Shown here: one piece after another, positions 57,595 through 64,000 of the stretch
Layout: each line of letters begins with the position of its first letter
Numbering within the stretch: position 1 is the stretch's first letter
Source of the DNA: an uncultured Oscillospiraceae bacterium
GTDB lineage: Bacteria > Bacillota > Clostridia > Oscillospirales > Acutalibacteraceae
Reading direction: 5' to 3'
Assembly: GCA_905192745.1 (NCBI GenBank)
Contig: CAJJLZ010000012.1
Span: 8,787 to 72,786 of the forward strand
DNA length: 64,000 nucleotides
Translations under genes and position numbers: made by a program
Notes under the pieces: model-generated
The model's database searches: none
Seen by the model: the letters and a program-made list of their open reading frames with translations, nothing else
Told to the model about the DNA's origin: nothing

Positions 57595-57633
57595 AAAACC
57601 GTGCCGGAACAGCCGTTCCGGCACGGTTTTTTT
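57595..57633. terminator. Bidirectional terminator between zinc-ribbon and ImmA-like genes
   Basis: AAAACCGTGCCGGAAC-AGCC-GTTCCGGCACGGTTTTTTT, symmetrical. Confidence 0.92.
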
Positions 57634-57642
57634 ATCTGTATT

Positions 57643-58293
57643 CTATTCGCCGTCAACATCCACCGAGCGGTAATGCTGATGCAGGGACGCTTTTTCTTTT
57701 TTCCAGACATACTCCATGCTGAACCGACGGAAATTGTCCAGCGCATCGCCATAGCCCAGCTCGGGAGACAGGTCCATCCGGCGGTATTTCCGATAGGCGG
57801 CAAAGGTATTTGCCGCCGCCTGACCCGACAGACCGAAGCAGCGGGTGAGTTCGGCTTCATTTTCGATCCGACAGAGAAAAAGAAGCGGGAGAGGAGCGAT
57901 CAGACAGCTGGTCAGTTCGTCCGCCGCCGCTTCCAGACAGCGTTCGTTGGGATACGAAGGAAGCAGCCCGCCGGTAACCGGCACATGTCCCAGACGAATA
58001 TGGCAGTATTCATGGAGCAGCGTCCACCGCCTCCGGCTGCGGGGACGTATGTCGTCGTTATAGATGATGAAAAACTGCTTTTCCAGACAGGTGGAAAAAC
58101 CGTCGCCGGACAATTCCAGCAGCCGGTCCCGGCCGACGGCGGTCAGTTCCGCAAAACGGTCATAGGGAAGGATCTTGATTCCGGCCCGATTAGCCAGACG
58201 GACAGGGTTCAGAGGAAAAGCGGTGATCCCGTTTTCCACAAAAACCCGGGCGGCCTCCTCCGTGGCGCGGTGGTAGTCCTTGGAATAGAACAT
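57643..58293 (-). CDS. ImmA/IrrE-family metallopeptidase
   Basis: 216 residues with the zinc motif in RWTLLHEYCHIRLGH (HExxH) and a downstream Glu in ERCLEAAADELTSCLIAP, the ImmA/IrrE signature. Such peptidases cleave partner repressors after a stress or phage signal. Its ATG overlaps the stop of the XRE gene (ATGA), the usual ImmR-ImmA arrangement of integrative elements, defence modules and phages. No integrase is near. Confidence 0.9.
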   Translation of the reverse strand: MFYSKDYHRATEEAARVFVENGITAFPLNPVRLANRAGIKILPYDRFAELTAVGRDRLLELSGDGFSTCLEKQFFIIYNDDIRPRSRRRWTLLHEYCHIRLGHVPVTGGLLPSYPNERCLEAAADELTSCLIAPLPLLFLCRIENEAELTRCFGLSGQAAANTFAAYRKYRRMDLSPELGYGDALDNFRRFSMEYVWKKEKASLHQHYRSVDVDGE

Positions 58294-58772
58294 CAGAAAT
58301 CCTCGCCGTCCATCCCGTCCACCTTCTGCGGGTCGAACCGCCGTCCTTTCACCGTGGAGGCCGGCTTCCGTCCGCGGGCTACGGCGTAAAAGGCGATGGT
58401 ATTTCCCGTTGTATACCGTCCGCCGGCTGTCATGTCGTCGGATAAACGGACCAGGGTTTCCCGCCCCTGCTCATTCATCGAGCGGTAGTTGTCCAGCAAT
58501 CGGATCTGCTGGGCATCCGTTTCGTCGGGAAGGGGCCGGACGGCGGGTTCCTGCGGCCGAAGGGTGCGTTGACTGATGCTGTCCAGTTCAAGCCCCAGCG
58601 CCCGGAACACCTTGGCCACGGTGGTGACCGCTGTTCCGCCGATTCCCCGTTTGAAAATATTATCCACCGTGGAATACGGCAGACCGATTGCCTGTGTGAA
58701 GGCCCGTACGCTGCGATACTGCGAAAGAATTTCCTGCTTAAGCTGTTCTTCAATCGAGGGTACCGTCGTCAT
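58293..58772 (-). CDS. XRE-family helix-turn-helix repressor partnered with ImmA/IrrE peptidase
   Basis: 159 residues. HTH in ILSQYRSVRAFTQAIGLPYSTVDNIFKRGIGGTAVTTVAKVFRALGLELDSI (about 14-65), then a linker and a C-terminal region with YRSMNEQGRETLVRLSDDM, common in XRE regulators near ImmA. It probably binds the palindrome at 58942 and is inactivated by the overlapping peptidase. Ribosome site AAGGAG. Confidence 0.88.
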   Translation of the reverse strand: MTTVPSIEEQLKQEILSQYRSVRAFTQAIGLPYSTVDNIFKRGIGGTAVTTVAKVFRALGLELDSISQRTLRPQEPAVRPLPDETDAQQIRLLDNYRSMNEQGRETLVRLSDDMTAGGRYTTGNTIAFYAVARGRKPASTVKGRRFDPQKVDGMDGEDF

Positions 58773-58906
58773 TTTTCACTCACTCCTTGTCATTGTCGGA
58801 TCGTTTGGAAGGTTTTTGTAAAATGCGGCTGCCGGCAGAACAGGCAGCTTTCCCGAAAGCGCCTGTTTCTGAAGGCCGTTTTTTCACCTTCGGTGTGGAT
58901 ATTTCC

Positions 58907-58935
58907 ATTATAGTCTGCGAAAAAGAAAAAATCAA
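58907..58935 (-). promoter_or_regulatory. Promoter of the XRE-ImmA pair
   Basis: On the minus strand TTGATT, a 17-base spacer and TATAAT. Confidence 0.7.
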
Positions 58936-58941
58936 GAACAA

Positions 58942-58959
58942 TTTACTCGTAAGAGTTAA
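58942..58959. promoter_or_regulatory. Palindromic operator between divergent HTH genes
   Basis: TTTACTCGTAAGAGTTAA: ACTC-GTAA-GAGT core with near-symmetrical flanks, lying between the two divergent promoters. Likely XRE binding site. Confidence 0.6.
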
Positions 58960-58976
58960 TTATTTCGAAAATCCCC

Positions 58977-59005
58977 TTGACTGTTAATTCAATATGGTGT
59001 AATAT
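58977..59005 (+). promoter_or_regulatory. Promoter of the small HTH gene
   Basis: TTGACT, a 17-base spacer and TAATAT; leader of about 145 bases with no clear structure. Confidence 0.7.
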
Positions 59006-59156
59006 ATGGATAAGTTCTGCAGGAATCTTCCAGCCGTTTCCATAAGGCTCTGTTGAAGGGGAGAAAGAGCCGGTGAAAGAGGCAGGGGGGCAAAGAGGGC
59101 GGTTGGTTCGAATAAATCGGCGGCCCGGAATATTCAAAGAAAGGTGCAGGTAAAGA

Positions 59157-59420
59157 ATGAGAAACATAACCGGTATGACCAGTCTGAAGAAACGGGCGGC
59201 GGGCTATTCCAATTTGCGGGCCGAAATGGCGCGGCTTGGGATTACCAATGAGATGATGGCGGAAACGATCGGCGTCAATCCCGGAACATTCTCCGCCAAG
59301 CTGAATCAACGGGGACGGCTGAAGCTGGAGGAAGCGGTCGAGATTCGGGAGACATATTTTCCGGAGCTGACGGTGGATTATCTTTTCGAATTCCGGGAGG
59401 AGCCGAAGGAAACGGCCTGA
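59157..59420 (+). CDS. Small helix-turn-helix protein (Cro-like)
   Basis: 87 residues: NLRAEMARLGITNEMMAETIGVNPGTFSAKLNQRGRLKLEEAVEIRETYFPELTVDYLFEF, an XRE/Cro-type HTH with the C-terminal YLF element frequent in phage-type regulators. It is divergent from the XRE-ImmA pair, like cro opposite a repressor. Ribosome site AAAGGTG. Whether it is a mobile-element remnant or a resident switch is unclear. Confidence 0.82.
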   Translation: MRNITGMTSLKKRAAGYSNLRAEMARLGITNEMMAETIGVNPGTFSAKLNQRGRLKLEEAVEIRETYFPELTVDYLFEFREEPKETA

Positions 59421-59436
59421 CCGGCGCCGCCGCAGA

Positions 59437-59475
59437 AAACGGAGACCGGAGAATTCTTTCCCGGGTCTCCGTTTT
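59437..59475. terminator. Bidirectional terminator between HTH gene and spoIID
   Basis: AAAACGGAGACC and GGTCTCCGTTTT pair around a 15-base loop. Confidence 0.85.
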
Positions 59476-59499
59476 GGTTATTGTGAAGCATTTTTCCGG

Positions 59500-60537
59500 T
59501 CAGCCCGCAGGCTCGGTGATGACCACGCCGGTATAGTAATAGTGCAGAATTTCCTCCCAGCCGGAGCCCTGACGCGCCATATAATCGGCGCCGTATTGGC
59601 TCATTCCCACGTCGTGGCCATAGCCGAGGACGGTAAACACAAAGCTGCCATCGTCATAAACAGCGGTGAAACAGGCCGAACGGAGGCCGAGCAGCTCCCG
59701 CACCTGCTTGCCGGACATCTCGGCCCCGCCGATCACAATGCCGGTCACCGTGCCGGAAGCGGAAACCTTCGGATCGGCGGCAATCCATCCGGCAGGGTCG
59801 TCTCCCAGAGTACAGCCCTCCACCGAAGAGAGCTTTGTTTTCAGCTCGTCGGCGGATAAGGAGACGGTGGACTGGTAAGAGGGAGACAGCTTGTCGCCGG
59901 GGCTTGCCACCGGCTGGAGATAAGGAAGGGAACTGCCCCAAATCAGGGCAGCGTCCTCGGTTGTACCGGCGCTGATTGCGTGATACGCCGCCAGGATGGG
60001 CTCGCCGTTGTAGGTGATTGTCCGGCCGAACACCGCGTCCACTGCGTCGGTCACTTTTTTGTGATAGGCTTCGTAGTTTTCTCCCCAGCGTTCCTTCAAT
60101 TCCTCATCCGAATAATACCGGGGAAGGCCGGACAGCGCGTCGGAGAAATCCGCCCCTTTGAGGGAAGCGTCCGGATCGGCCCGTTCCTGTGTGCGCTGTA
60201 CGCTGTAATAGGTATAAGAGGCGACCGCCTGCGCCTTGAGCGCCTCAGCGTGATAGGTGGGATACATTTCGGCAGCTACCGTTCCCACCACAAAGTCCCG
60301 GTCGGTAACCTCGTAAACCGTTCCGGTTTCCTCGTCCAGCAGACGGAATACCGCCGTCCCTTCGGCGGGGGAAGAATTGTCCGGAGGGGAAGAGGAAACG
60401 CCGCTGCTTTCGGTGGGAGACGGACGGATCAGCGGCCCTTCCGCGTCGTCTCCCTTGCCAAGCAGAGGCAGAGGTATCAGCAAAAGGACGAGATACACGG
60501 CGAGAATCCATAAACCATAACGTTTCCAATCGGTCAT
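59500..60537 (-). CDS. spoIID: Stage II sporulation protein D
   Basis: 345 residues. N-terminal signal anchor (about 8-26), Ser/Pro-rich linker, then the SpoIID lytic transglycosylase: VVGTVAAEMYPTYHAEALKAQAVASYTYYSVQR with catalytic Glu, YHAISAGTTEDAALIWGSSLPYLQPVASPGD and LGYGHDVGMSQYGADYMARQGSGWEEILHYYYTGVVI. It degrades peptidoglycan during forespore engulfment. No spoIIQ or spoIIM/P gene is adjacent. Start MTDWKRYGLW, ribosome site AAAGGAG. A sigma-E promoter could not be seen clearly. Confidence 0.93.
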   Translation of the reverse strand: MTDWKRYGLWILAVYLVLLLIPLPLLGKGDDAEGPLIRPSPTESSGVSSSPPDNSSPAEGTAVFRLLDEETGTVYEVTDRDFVVGTVAAEMYPTYHAEALKAQAVASYTYYSVQRTQERADPDASLKGADFSDALSGLPRYYSDEELKERWGENYEAYHKKVTDAVDAVFGRTITYNGEPILAAYHAISAGTTEDAALIWGSSLPYLQPVASPGDKLSPSYQSTVSLSADELKTKLSSVEGCTLGDDPAGWIAADPKVSASGTVTGIVIGGAEMSGKQVRELLGLRSACFTAVYDDGSFVFTVLGYGHDVGMSQYGADYMARQGSGWEEILHYYYTGVVITEPAG

Positions 60538-60738
60538 AAGCCGCTCCTTTCCGTTTGCCGCCGTTTTTCCTCCGGGCCTGTCCGTTGAAAAACGGGAAAT
60601 GAATACGTTGATTCCGAAAATTTCATGTTTTGCGGATTCGGATTCGAAAAACCGGGATAAGCTTGAACTTAAATGAATCATAAAACTTGAAATATTGCAT
60701 AATTTTCGAAAAAAGGAAGAAAAAATGGCAACAATTCC

Positions 60739-60767
60739 TTGACTTTGATTCCCGGAGTGCCTATAAT
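60739..60767 (+). promoter_or_regulatory. Sigma-A promoter of citrate synthase
   Basis: TTGACT, a 17-base spacer and TATAAT; close to consensus. The rest of the 276-base gap from spoIID (60538-60813) is AT-rich. Confidence 0.82.
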
Positions 60768-60813
60768 CAATGGTAATGCAGCCGCACGGGCGGCCCTTCG
60801 GAAAGGATTGTCC

Positions 60814-62184
60814 ATGATGGAAGAAAATCGAAACAGAATCCAGAGCGATACACTCACATCCTTATGTGATGAGTTTCAGAAAAATAACCGGATCGAACCG
60901 GAAAAATTTGAAAGATACGGCGTGAAAAGGGGACTCCGCAACGCGGACGGAAGCGGCGTAATGGCCGGACTGACCCTGATCTGCAATGTGCATGGCTATG
61001 TGATTAACGAGGCGGAGCGTTCTCCGGTGGAGGGCCGGCTGATCTATCGCGGCATCGACATTCACGATCTGGTGAACGGCTGCGCCGAGGAAGACCGTTT
61101 CGGTTTTGAGGAGACCGCGTGGCTGCTGCTGTTCGGTAAGCTGCCCACCCGTCCTCAGCTGGAACGTTTCAGCAATCTGTTGTCCGAGTGCCGGGAGCTG
61201 CCGGATTATTTCGCGGAGGATATGATTATCAAGGCTCCCTCCCCGAACATTATGAACAAGCTGGCCCGGTCGGTTCTCGCCCTGTATTCCTATGACGATA
61301 ATCCCGAGGATCTGTCGATGGAGAACGTGCTCCGCCAGTCCATCGAGCTGATCGCCATGCTTCCCACCATCATGGGATATGCTTATCAGGTCAAGCGCCG
61401 CCATTACGACAAGGAGAGCATGGTTATCCATCCGACCCTGCCTGGTCTGTCCACCGCGGAGACCATCCTGCGTTCCATCCGGGCGGATACCGTCTATACC
61501 AAGGAGGAAGCACGGCTGCTCGACCTCTGTCTGATGCTGCACGCGGAGCATGGGGGCGGAAATAATTCCACCTTTGCGGCGCGGGTGCTGTCTTCTTCCG
61601 GTACCGATACCTATTCCGCCATTGCGGCGGCGATCGGCGCGCTGAAAGGCCCCCGCCACGGCGGCGCGAACATCAAGGTTATGCAGATGCTGGATTACAT
61701 AAAGGAAGGCGTGCGGGACTGGGAGGACGATGAGGAGATTGCCGATTTCCTGATCCGGCTGATTAACCGGGAAGCCGGGGATCGCGCCGGCCTGATCTAC
61801 GGGATGGGTCATGCCGTGTATACCCTGTCCGATCCCCGCGCCGTCATTCTCAAGGAAGCCGCCCGGGGCTTGGCGGAGAAAAAGGGGCTTGGCCCGGATT
61901 TCCGCCTGCTCGAAGCGGTGGAACGCCTGACCCCCAGTGTGTTTGCCCGGACAAAGGAGAATACCAAGGCCATGTGCGCCAATGTGGACCTGTATTCCGG
62001 CCTGGTGTACCGCACTCTCGGTATTCGGGAGGAACTGTTTACCCCCCTGTTCGCCGTGGCGCGGATGGCGGGATGGTGCGCTCACCGCATCGAGGAGCTG
62101 CTGACCGGCGGACGGATTATCCGGCCCGCTTATAAGGCGATTGCCCGTCCCCAGCCCTATATTCCGCTGGAGGATCGGCAGTAA
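60814..62184 (+). CDS. Citrate synthase
   Basis: 456 residues: GVMAGLTLICNVHGYVINEAERSPVEGRLIYRGIDIHDLV, catalytic His regions LHAEHGGGNNSTFAARVLSSSGTDTYSAIAAAIGALKGPRHGGAN and YGMGHAVYTLSDPRA, and catalytic Asp in CANVDLYSG. It condenses acetyl-CoA and oxaloacetate. The N-terminal ~45-residue extension is typical of the clostridial form. No aconitase or isocitrate dehydrogenase lies nearby in the window. ATG at 60814 with GAAAGGA 7-8 bases upstream (a second ATG follows at once). Confidence 0.95.
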   Translation: MMEENRNRIQSDTLTSLCDEFQKNNRIEPEKFERYGVKRGLRNADGSGVMAGLTLICNVHGYVINEAERSPVEGRLIYRGIDIHDLVNGCAEEDRFGFEETAWLLLFGKLPTRPQLERFSNLLSECRELPDYFAEDMIIKAPSPNIMNKLARSVLALYSYDDNPEDLSMENVLRQSIELIAMLPTIMGYAYQVKRRHYDKESMVIHPTLPGLSTAETILRSIRADTVYTKEEARLLDLCLMLHAEHGGGNNSTFAARVLSSSGTDTYSAIAAAIGALKGPRHGGANIKVMQMLDYIKEGVRDWEDDEEIADFLIRLINREAGDRAGLIYGMGHAVYTLSDPRAVILKEAARGLAEKKGLGPDFRLLEAVERLTPSVFARTKENTKAMCANVDLYSGLVYRTLGIREELFTPLFAVARMAGWCAHRIEELLTGGRIIRPAYKAIARPQPYIPLEDRQ

Positions 62185-62475
62185 CGGAAATAACCGCCCG
62201 GCGGAAAAACAGAAATTGAAAATTCAGGCTTTTCTTTCCCGCCTTTCTGCTATATAATAGCGGAAGGGCGGGAATGCTCGTTTCCCCGTGAAATAGCGGG
62301 AGGGCGGGCGTTTCCTCCTTCCGCCAACGAACCATCGGGCGGGTTTATCATATCGTCAATTCGCTCGAAAAGCGTAAGCCGCTCTTCCGGTGGATTGACT
62401 GTATAATCCGGCGTCTTTCCTCCGGCGGAAAGAGGCTCTCTGAAATTTGTCGCGCCGGAAGGAAGGAACGAACCC
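62185..62475. repeat. Intergenic region with a 17-bp imperfect direct repeat
   Basis: AATAGCGGAAGGGCGGG (62256-62272) recurs as AATAGCGGGAGGGCGGG (62292-62308), followed in both cases by a GTTTCC. Two TATAAT sequences (near 62253 and 62400) lack clear -35 partners. No gene seen. Confidence 0.55.
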
Positions 62476-63489
62476 ATGCATACAATCGTTCGGAAATCCG
62501 CCGCATTCGTGGCGCTGGCGGCCACTGTCGCCGCCACGGTGATGCGTATCGTCCTGACCCCGCAGATGCAGGACGCCAACAACGGCTCCTTTCATCTGAG
62601 CTACGCGGTGATTGCCCTGATGGTGGCGGCTTTTGCCGCCGTTCTGGTGCTGATTCTGGTCGGAAAAGGGACGGTTTCCCACGCAGAGGAGCTGAGCGCC
62701 CGGGCGCGGCTTCCCCTTGCCGTCTCCGCGCTGGCGGCCGGAGGCGTTCTGGCGACCGCCTCCCTGTTTGACAGTTGGCTTTGGCTGCGGTATGGCATCA
62801 CTCCGCCGCCCAACGATACGGTCATCAGTCCGTTGGATGCGGGTTCCCTGGCGCTGACGCTGATTTTCGGCATATTGGGCGGCTTTTTTCTTCTGTGGCT
62901 GGGAATCGCCGTCGCGGGCGGCACGCTTCGCCGCACCACGCCGCTGGCTCTGGCGGCGCTGACTCCGGTGCTGTGGATATGGTTCCGTCTGGTACGGTAT
63001 GAACTTTCCTATGCCAGCGCGGTGCAGGTGTCCCAGAGCTTTTATGATTTCGTGATGCTGATCTTCACCATGCTCTTTCTGTTCTCCTTCGCGCGCTATA
63101 TCAGCGGAACGGGGGAGAAGGCCGAACCGCAGAAGGCTTCCCGGATGCTGTTGGTCTATTCTCTTTGTACGGCGATTATGTCTATTTCCGGTCCGATCAC
63201 CGACATTGTCCTGTACATGACCGGGGAGACGGCGGCGTATAACGCCAGCCGTCTGGCTGGGTTCCCGGATCTTGGTGTGGGAGTTTTTGCCCTGTGTACC
63301 GCGCTGGTGCTGCTGTTTGCCCGGCCGATTCCTGCGGAAGAACTTCCGGAGGAGACGGCCCCGGCGGAGGAAGCGGCCGATGGAGAAAACAGAGAAGAGG
63401 GGATCGGCGAAACGGAAGATCCGGCCAGCCTTCCCGCTGAAACCGCGGAGGATATTTTGAACGGACTGCGCGGAGATTACCGCGATTGA
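62476..63489 (+). CDS. Polytopic membrane protein of unknown function
   Basis: 337 residues: about seven to eight helices from residue 8 to 285, with few charged loops, then an acidic C-terminal tail (PAEELPEETAPAEEAADGENREEGIGETED...). Residues in WLWLRYGITPPPNDTVISPLDAGSLALTLIFGILGGFFLLWLG lie in an outer loop and the following helix. No transporter motif recognised; similar uncharacterised proteins occur in Oscillospiraceae. Ribosome site GGAAGGAAGG. Followed by a strong terminator. Confidence 0.75.
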   Translation: MHTIVRKSAAFVALAATVAATVMRIVLTPQMQDANNGSFHLSYAVIALMVAAFAAVLVLILVGKGTVSHAEELSARARLPLAVSALAAGGVLATASLFDSWLWLRYGITPPPNDTVISPLDAGSLALTLIFGILGGFFLLWLGIAVAGGTLRRTTPLALAALTPVLWIWFRLVRYELSYASAVQVSQSFYDFVMLIFTMLFLFSFARYISGTGEKAEPQKASRMLLVYSLCTAIMSISGPITDIVLYMTGETAAYNASRLAGFPDLGVGVFALCTALVLLFARPIPAEELPEETAPAEEAADGENREEGIGETEDPASLPAETAEDILNGLRGDYRD

Positions 63490-63514
63490 CGGGATATACA
63501 GATTATAAGCGAGC

Positions 63515-63556
63515 ACAAAACAGGGCGCGCATCCCGCAGGATGCGCGCCCTGTTTT
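63515..63556. terminator. Bidirectional terminator
   Basis: ACAAAACAGGGCGCGCATCC and complement around a very short loop: 20-bp arms, with T-rich ends on both strands. Confidence 0.9.
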
Positions 63557-63616
63557 GTGTTTCCGTTGAAAATCGGCGGGAAAAAGACTTTCGCGCTGAA
63601 TGGCAAGGACGCCGGT

Positions 63617-63874
63617 TTACTGGCTGTCCTTGTTCCCTTTTTTCGCAATTTTGCGCTGCAGGTTCTTCATCTTGATTTTCCGGAAAAACAGACGAATCTT
63701 TTTCCAGAATATACCCACGGCCACACCGCAGGCAATCACGACGCCGGAGATGACCTGAATAATATACGAGGTGGCGGCCGGGTCCAGATACGCCTGTGCG
63801 CTCGCCATCAGGAACAGGGCGAGGAAGAAGGCAAGAAACAACTTTCGGGACAGGGAGGACAGACTCTTTTTCAT
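63617..63874 (-). CDS. Small secreted/membrane protein with YLDP motif
   Basis: 85 residues: signal sequence (MKKSLSSLSRKLFLAFFLALFLMASAQA), then YLDPAATSYIIQVISGVVIACGVAVGIFWKKIRLFFRKIKMKNLQRK, one more helix and a basic tail. The YLDP...SYxIQ pattern recurs in small clostridial membrane proteins of unknown role. The ATG at 63874 was chosen over one four codons upstream, which touches its ribosome site. Confidence 0.75.
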   Translation of the reverse strand: MKKSLSSLSRKLFLAFFLALFLMASAQAYLDPAATSYIIQVISGVVIACGVAVGIFWKKIRLFFRKIKMKNLQRKIAKKGNKDSQ

Positions 63875-63929
63875 AAAAACACGCATCCTTTCACGGAATT
63901 ATGACGGTCGGTTTGACTTCTTTTTCTGC

Positions 63930-64000
63930 GGCGTTCGCAGGATGTGGCGTTCGCAGGATGTGGCGTTCGCAGGATGTGGCGTTCGCAGGATGTGGCGTTC
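63930..64000. repeat. 16-bp minisatellite at the right edge
   Basis: GGCGTTCGCAGGATGT repeated perfectly four times (63930-63993) with a fifth unit starting at 63994 and running off the window. 16 is not a multiple of 3, so it is unlikely to be coding. Confidence 0.95.

Noticed and set aside
1..59420. One prophage spanning lysis cassette to XRE-ImmA region
   Set aside because: About 55 kb of housekeeping genes lie between, with no capsid, tail, terminase or integrase genes.
63930..64000. CRISPR array
   Set aside because: The 16-bp units are contiguous with no spacers and no cas genes are present.

Overview
The window looks like chromosome of a GC-rich, anaerobic, spore-forming Firmicute, most likely a gut clostridium of the Oscillospiraceae/Ruminococcaceae type. 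The basis is sporulation genes (SpoIID, SpoVB-like, SigH-like, SpoIIIE/FtsK, SpoIID-like cortex proteins), fermentative AdhE, a 2-hydroxyacyl-CoA dehydratase activase-like system, NfnAB, ferrous iron uptake, AGGAGG-type ribosome binding sites and TTGACA/TATAAT promoters. No rRNA, CRISPR array, transposase or integrase is visible. One degenerate tRNA-like sequence is present.

Layout. 1-1628 (minus) is a lysis cassette: GH25 lysozyme, a small one-helix protein and a holin-like membrane protein that runs off the left edge. 1925-5291 (plus) is the feoA-feoA-feoB-FeoB-associated-protein operon behind a sigma-A promoter with DtxR/IdeR-like boxes. 5377-14922 is a lacto-N-biose/galacto-N-biose utilisation locus: ABC transporter, small membrane protein, GH112 phosphorylase, nucleotidyltransferase and N-acetylhexosamine 1-kinase on the minus strand, with a divergent AraC regulator. 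14867-19112 holds an AbgT transporter, an unknown protein, GAPDH and a small broken or overlapping lipoprotein locus. 19296-25112 has a structured 89-bp repeat, an acyl-CoA thioesterase, a SpoVB-like flippase and three genes encoding peptidoglycan-binding or proline-rich proteins. 25282-29370 carries a stand-alone trpB, a Nif3-like gene and rqcH. 29382-31800 is an ECF sigma/anti-sigma pair. 31943-36722 is a probable operon malQ-ygiQ-MBL hydrolase-DUF3006. 36839-44820 carries ftsK/spoIIIE, a ClpP-like protease gene and a two-gene activase/dehydratase-like system. 45247-48584 holds a lipoprotein with YD-type repeats, coaX and an ECF-transporter S component, with another copy of the 89-bp repeat and a structured leader. 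48670-56202 has a DUF6054-like gene, adhE with a Rex-type operator, a GNAT, an APH-like kinase and nfnAB. 56488-63874 has sigH, a tRNA-like remnant, a zinc-ribbon protein, an XRE/ImmA pair facing a small HTH gene, spoIID, citrate synthase and two membrane proteins. The right edge is a 16-bp minisatellite.

Most genes fit a fermentative gut lifestyle. Mucin or milk disaccharides enter through the ABC system and are phosphorolysed. Glycolysis (GAPDH) feeds AdhE under apparent NADH-sensing control, and NfnAB links ferredoxin, NADH and NADPH. The strongest unexplained signal is the 89-bp intergenic repeat at two distant loci: it aligns without gaps, and all eight differences in its 9-bp hairpin form four compensatory pairs. 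Family assignments are from reading the protein sequence and memory of the families; no database search was run.
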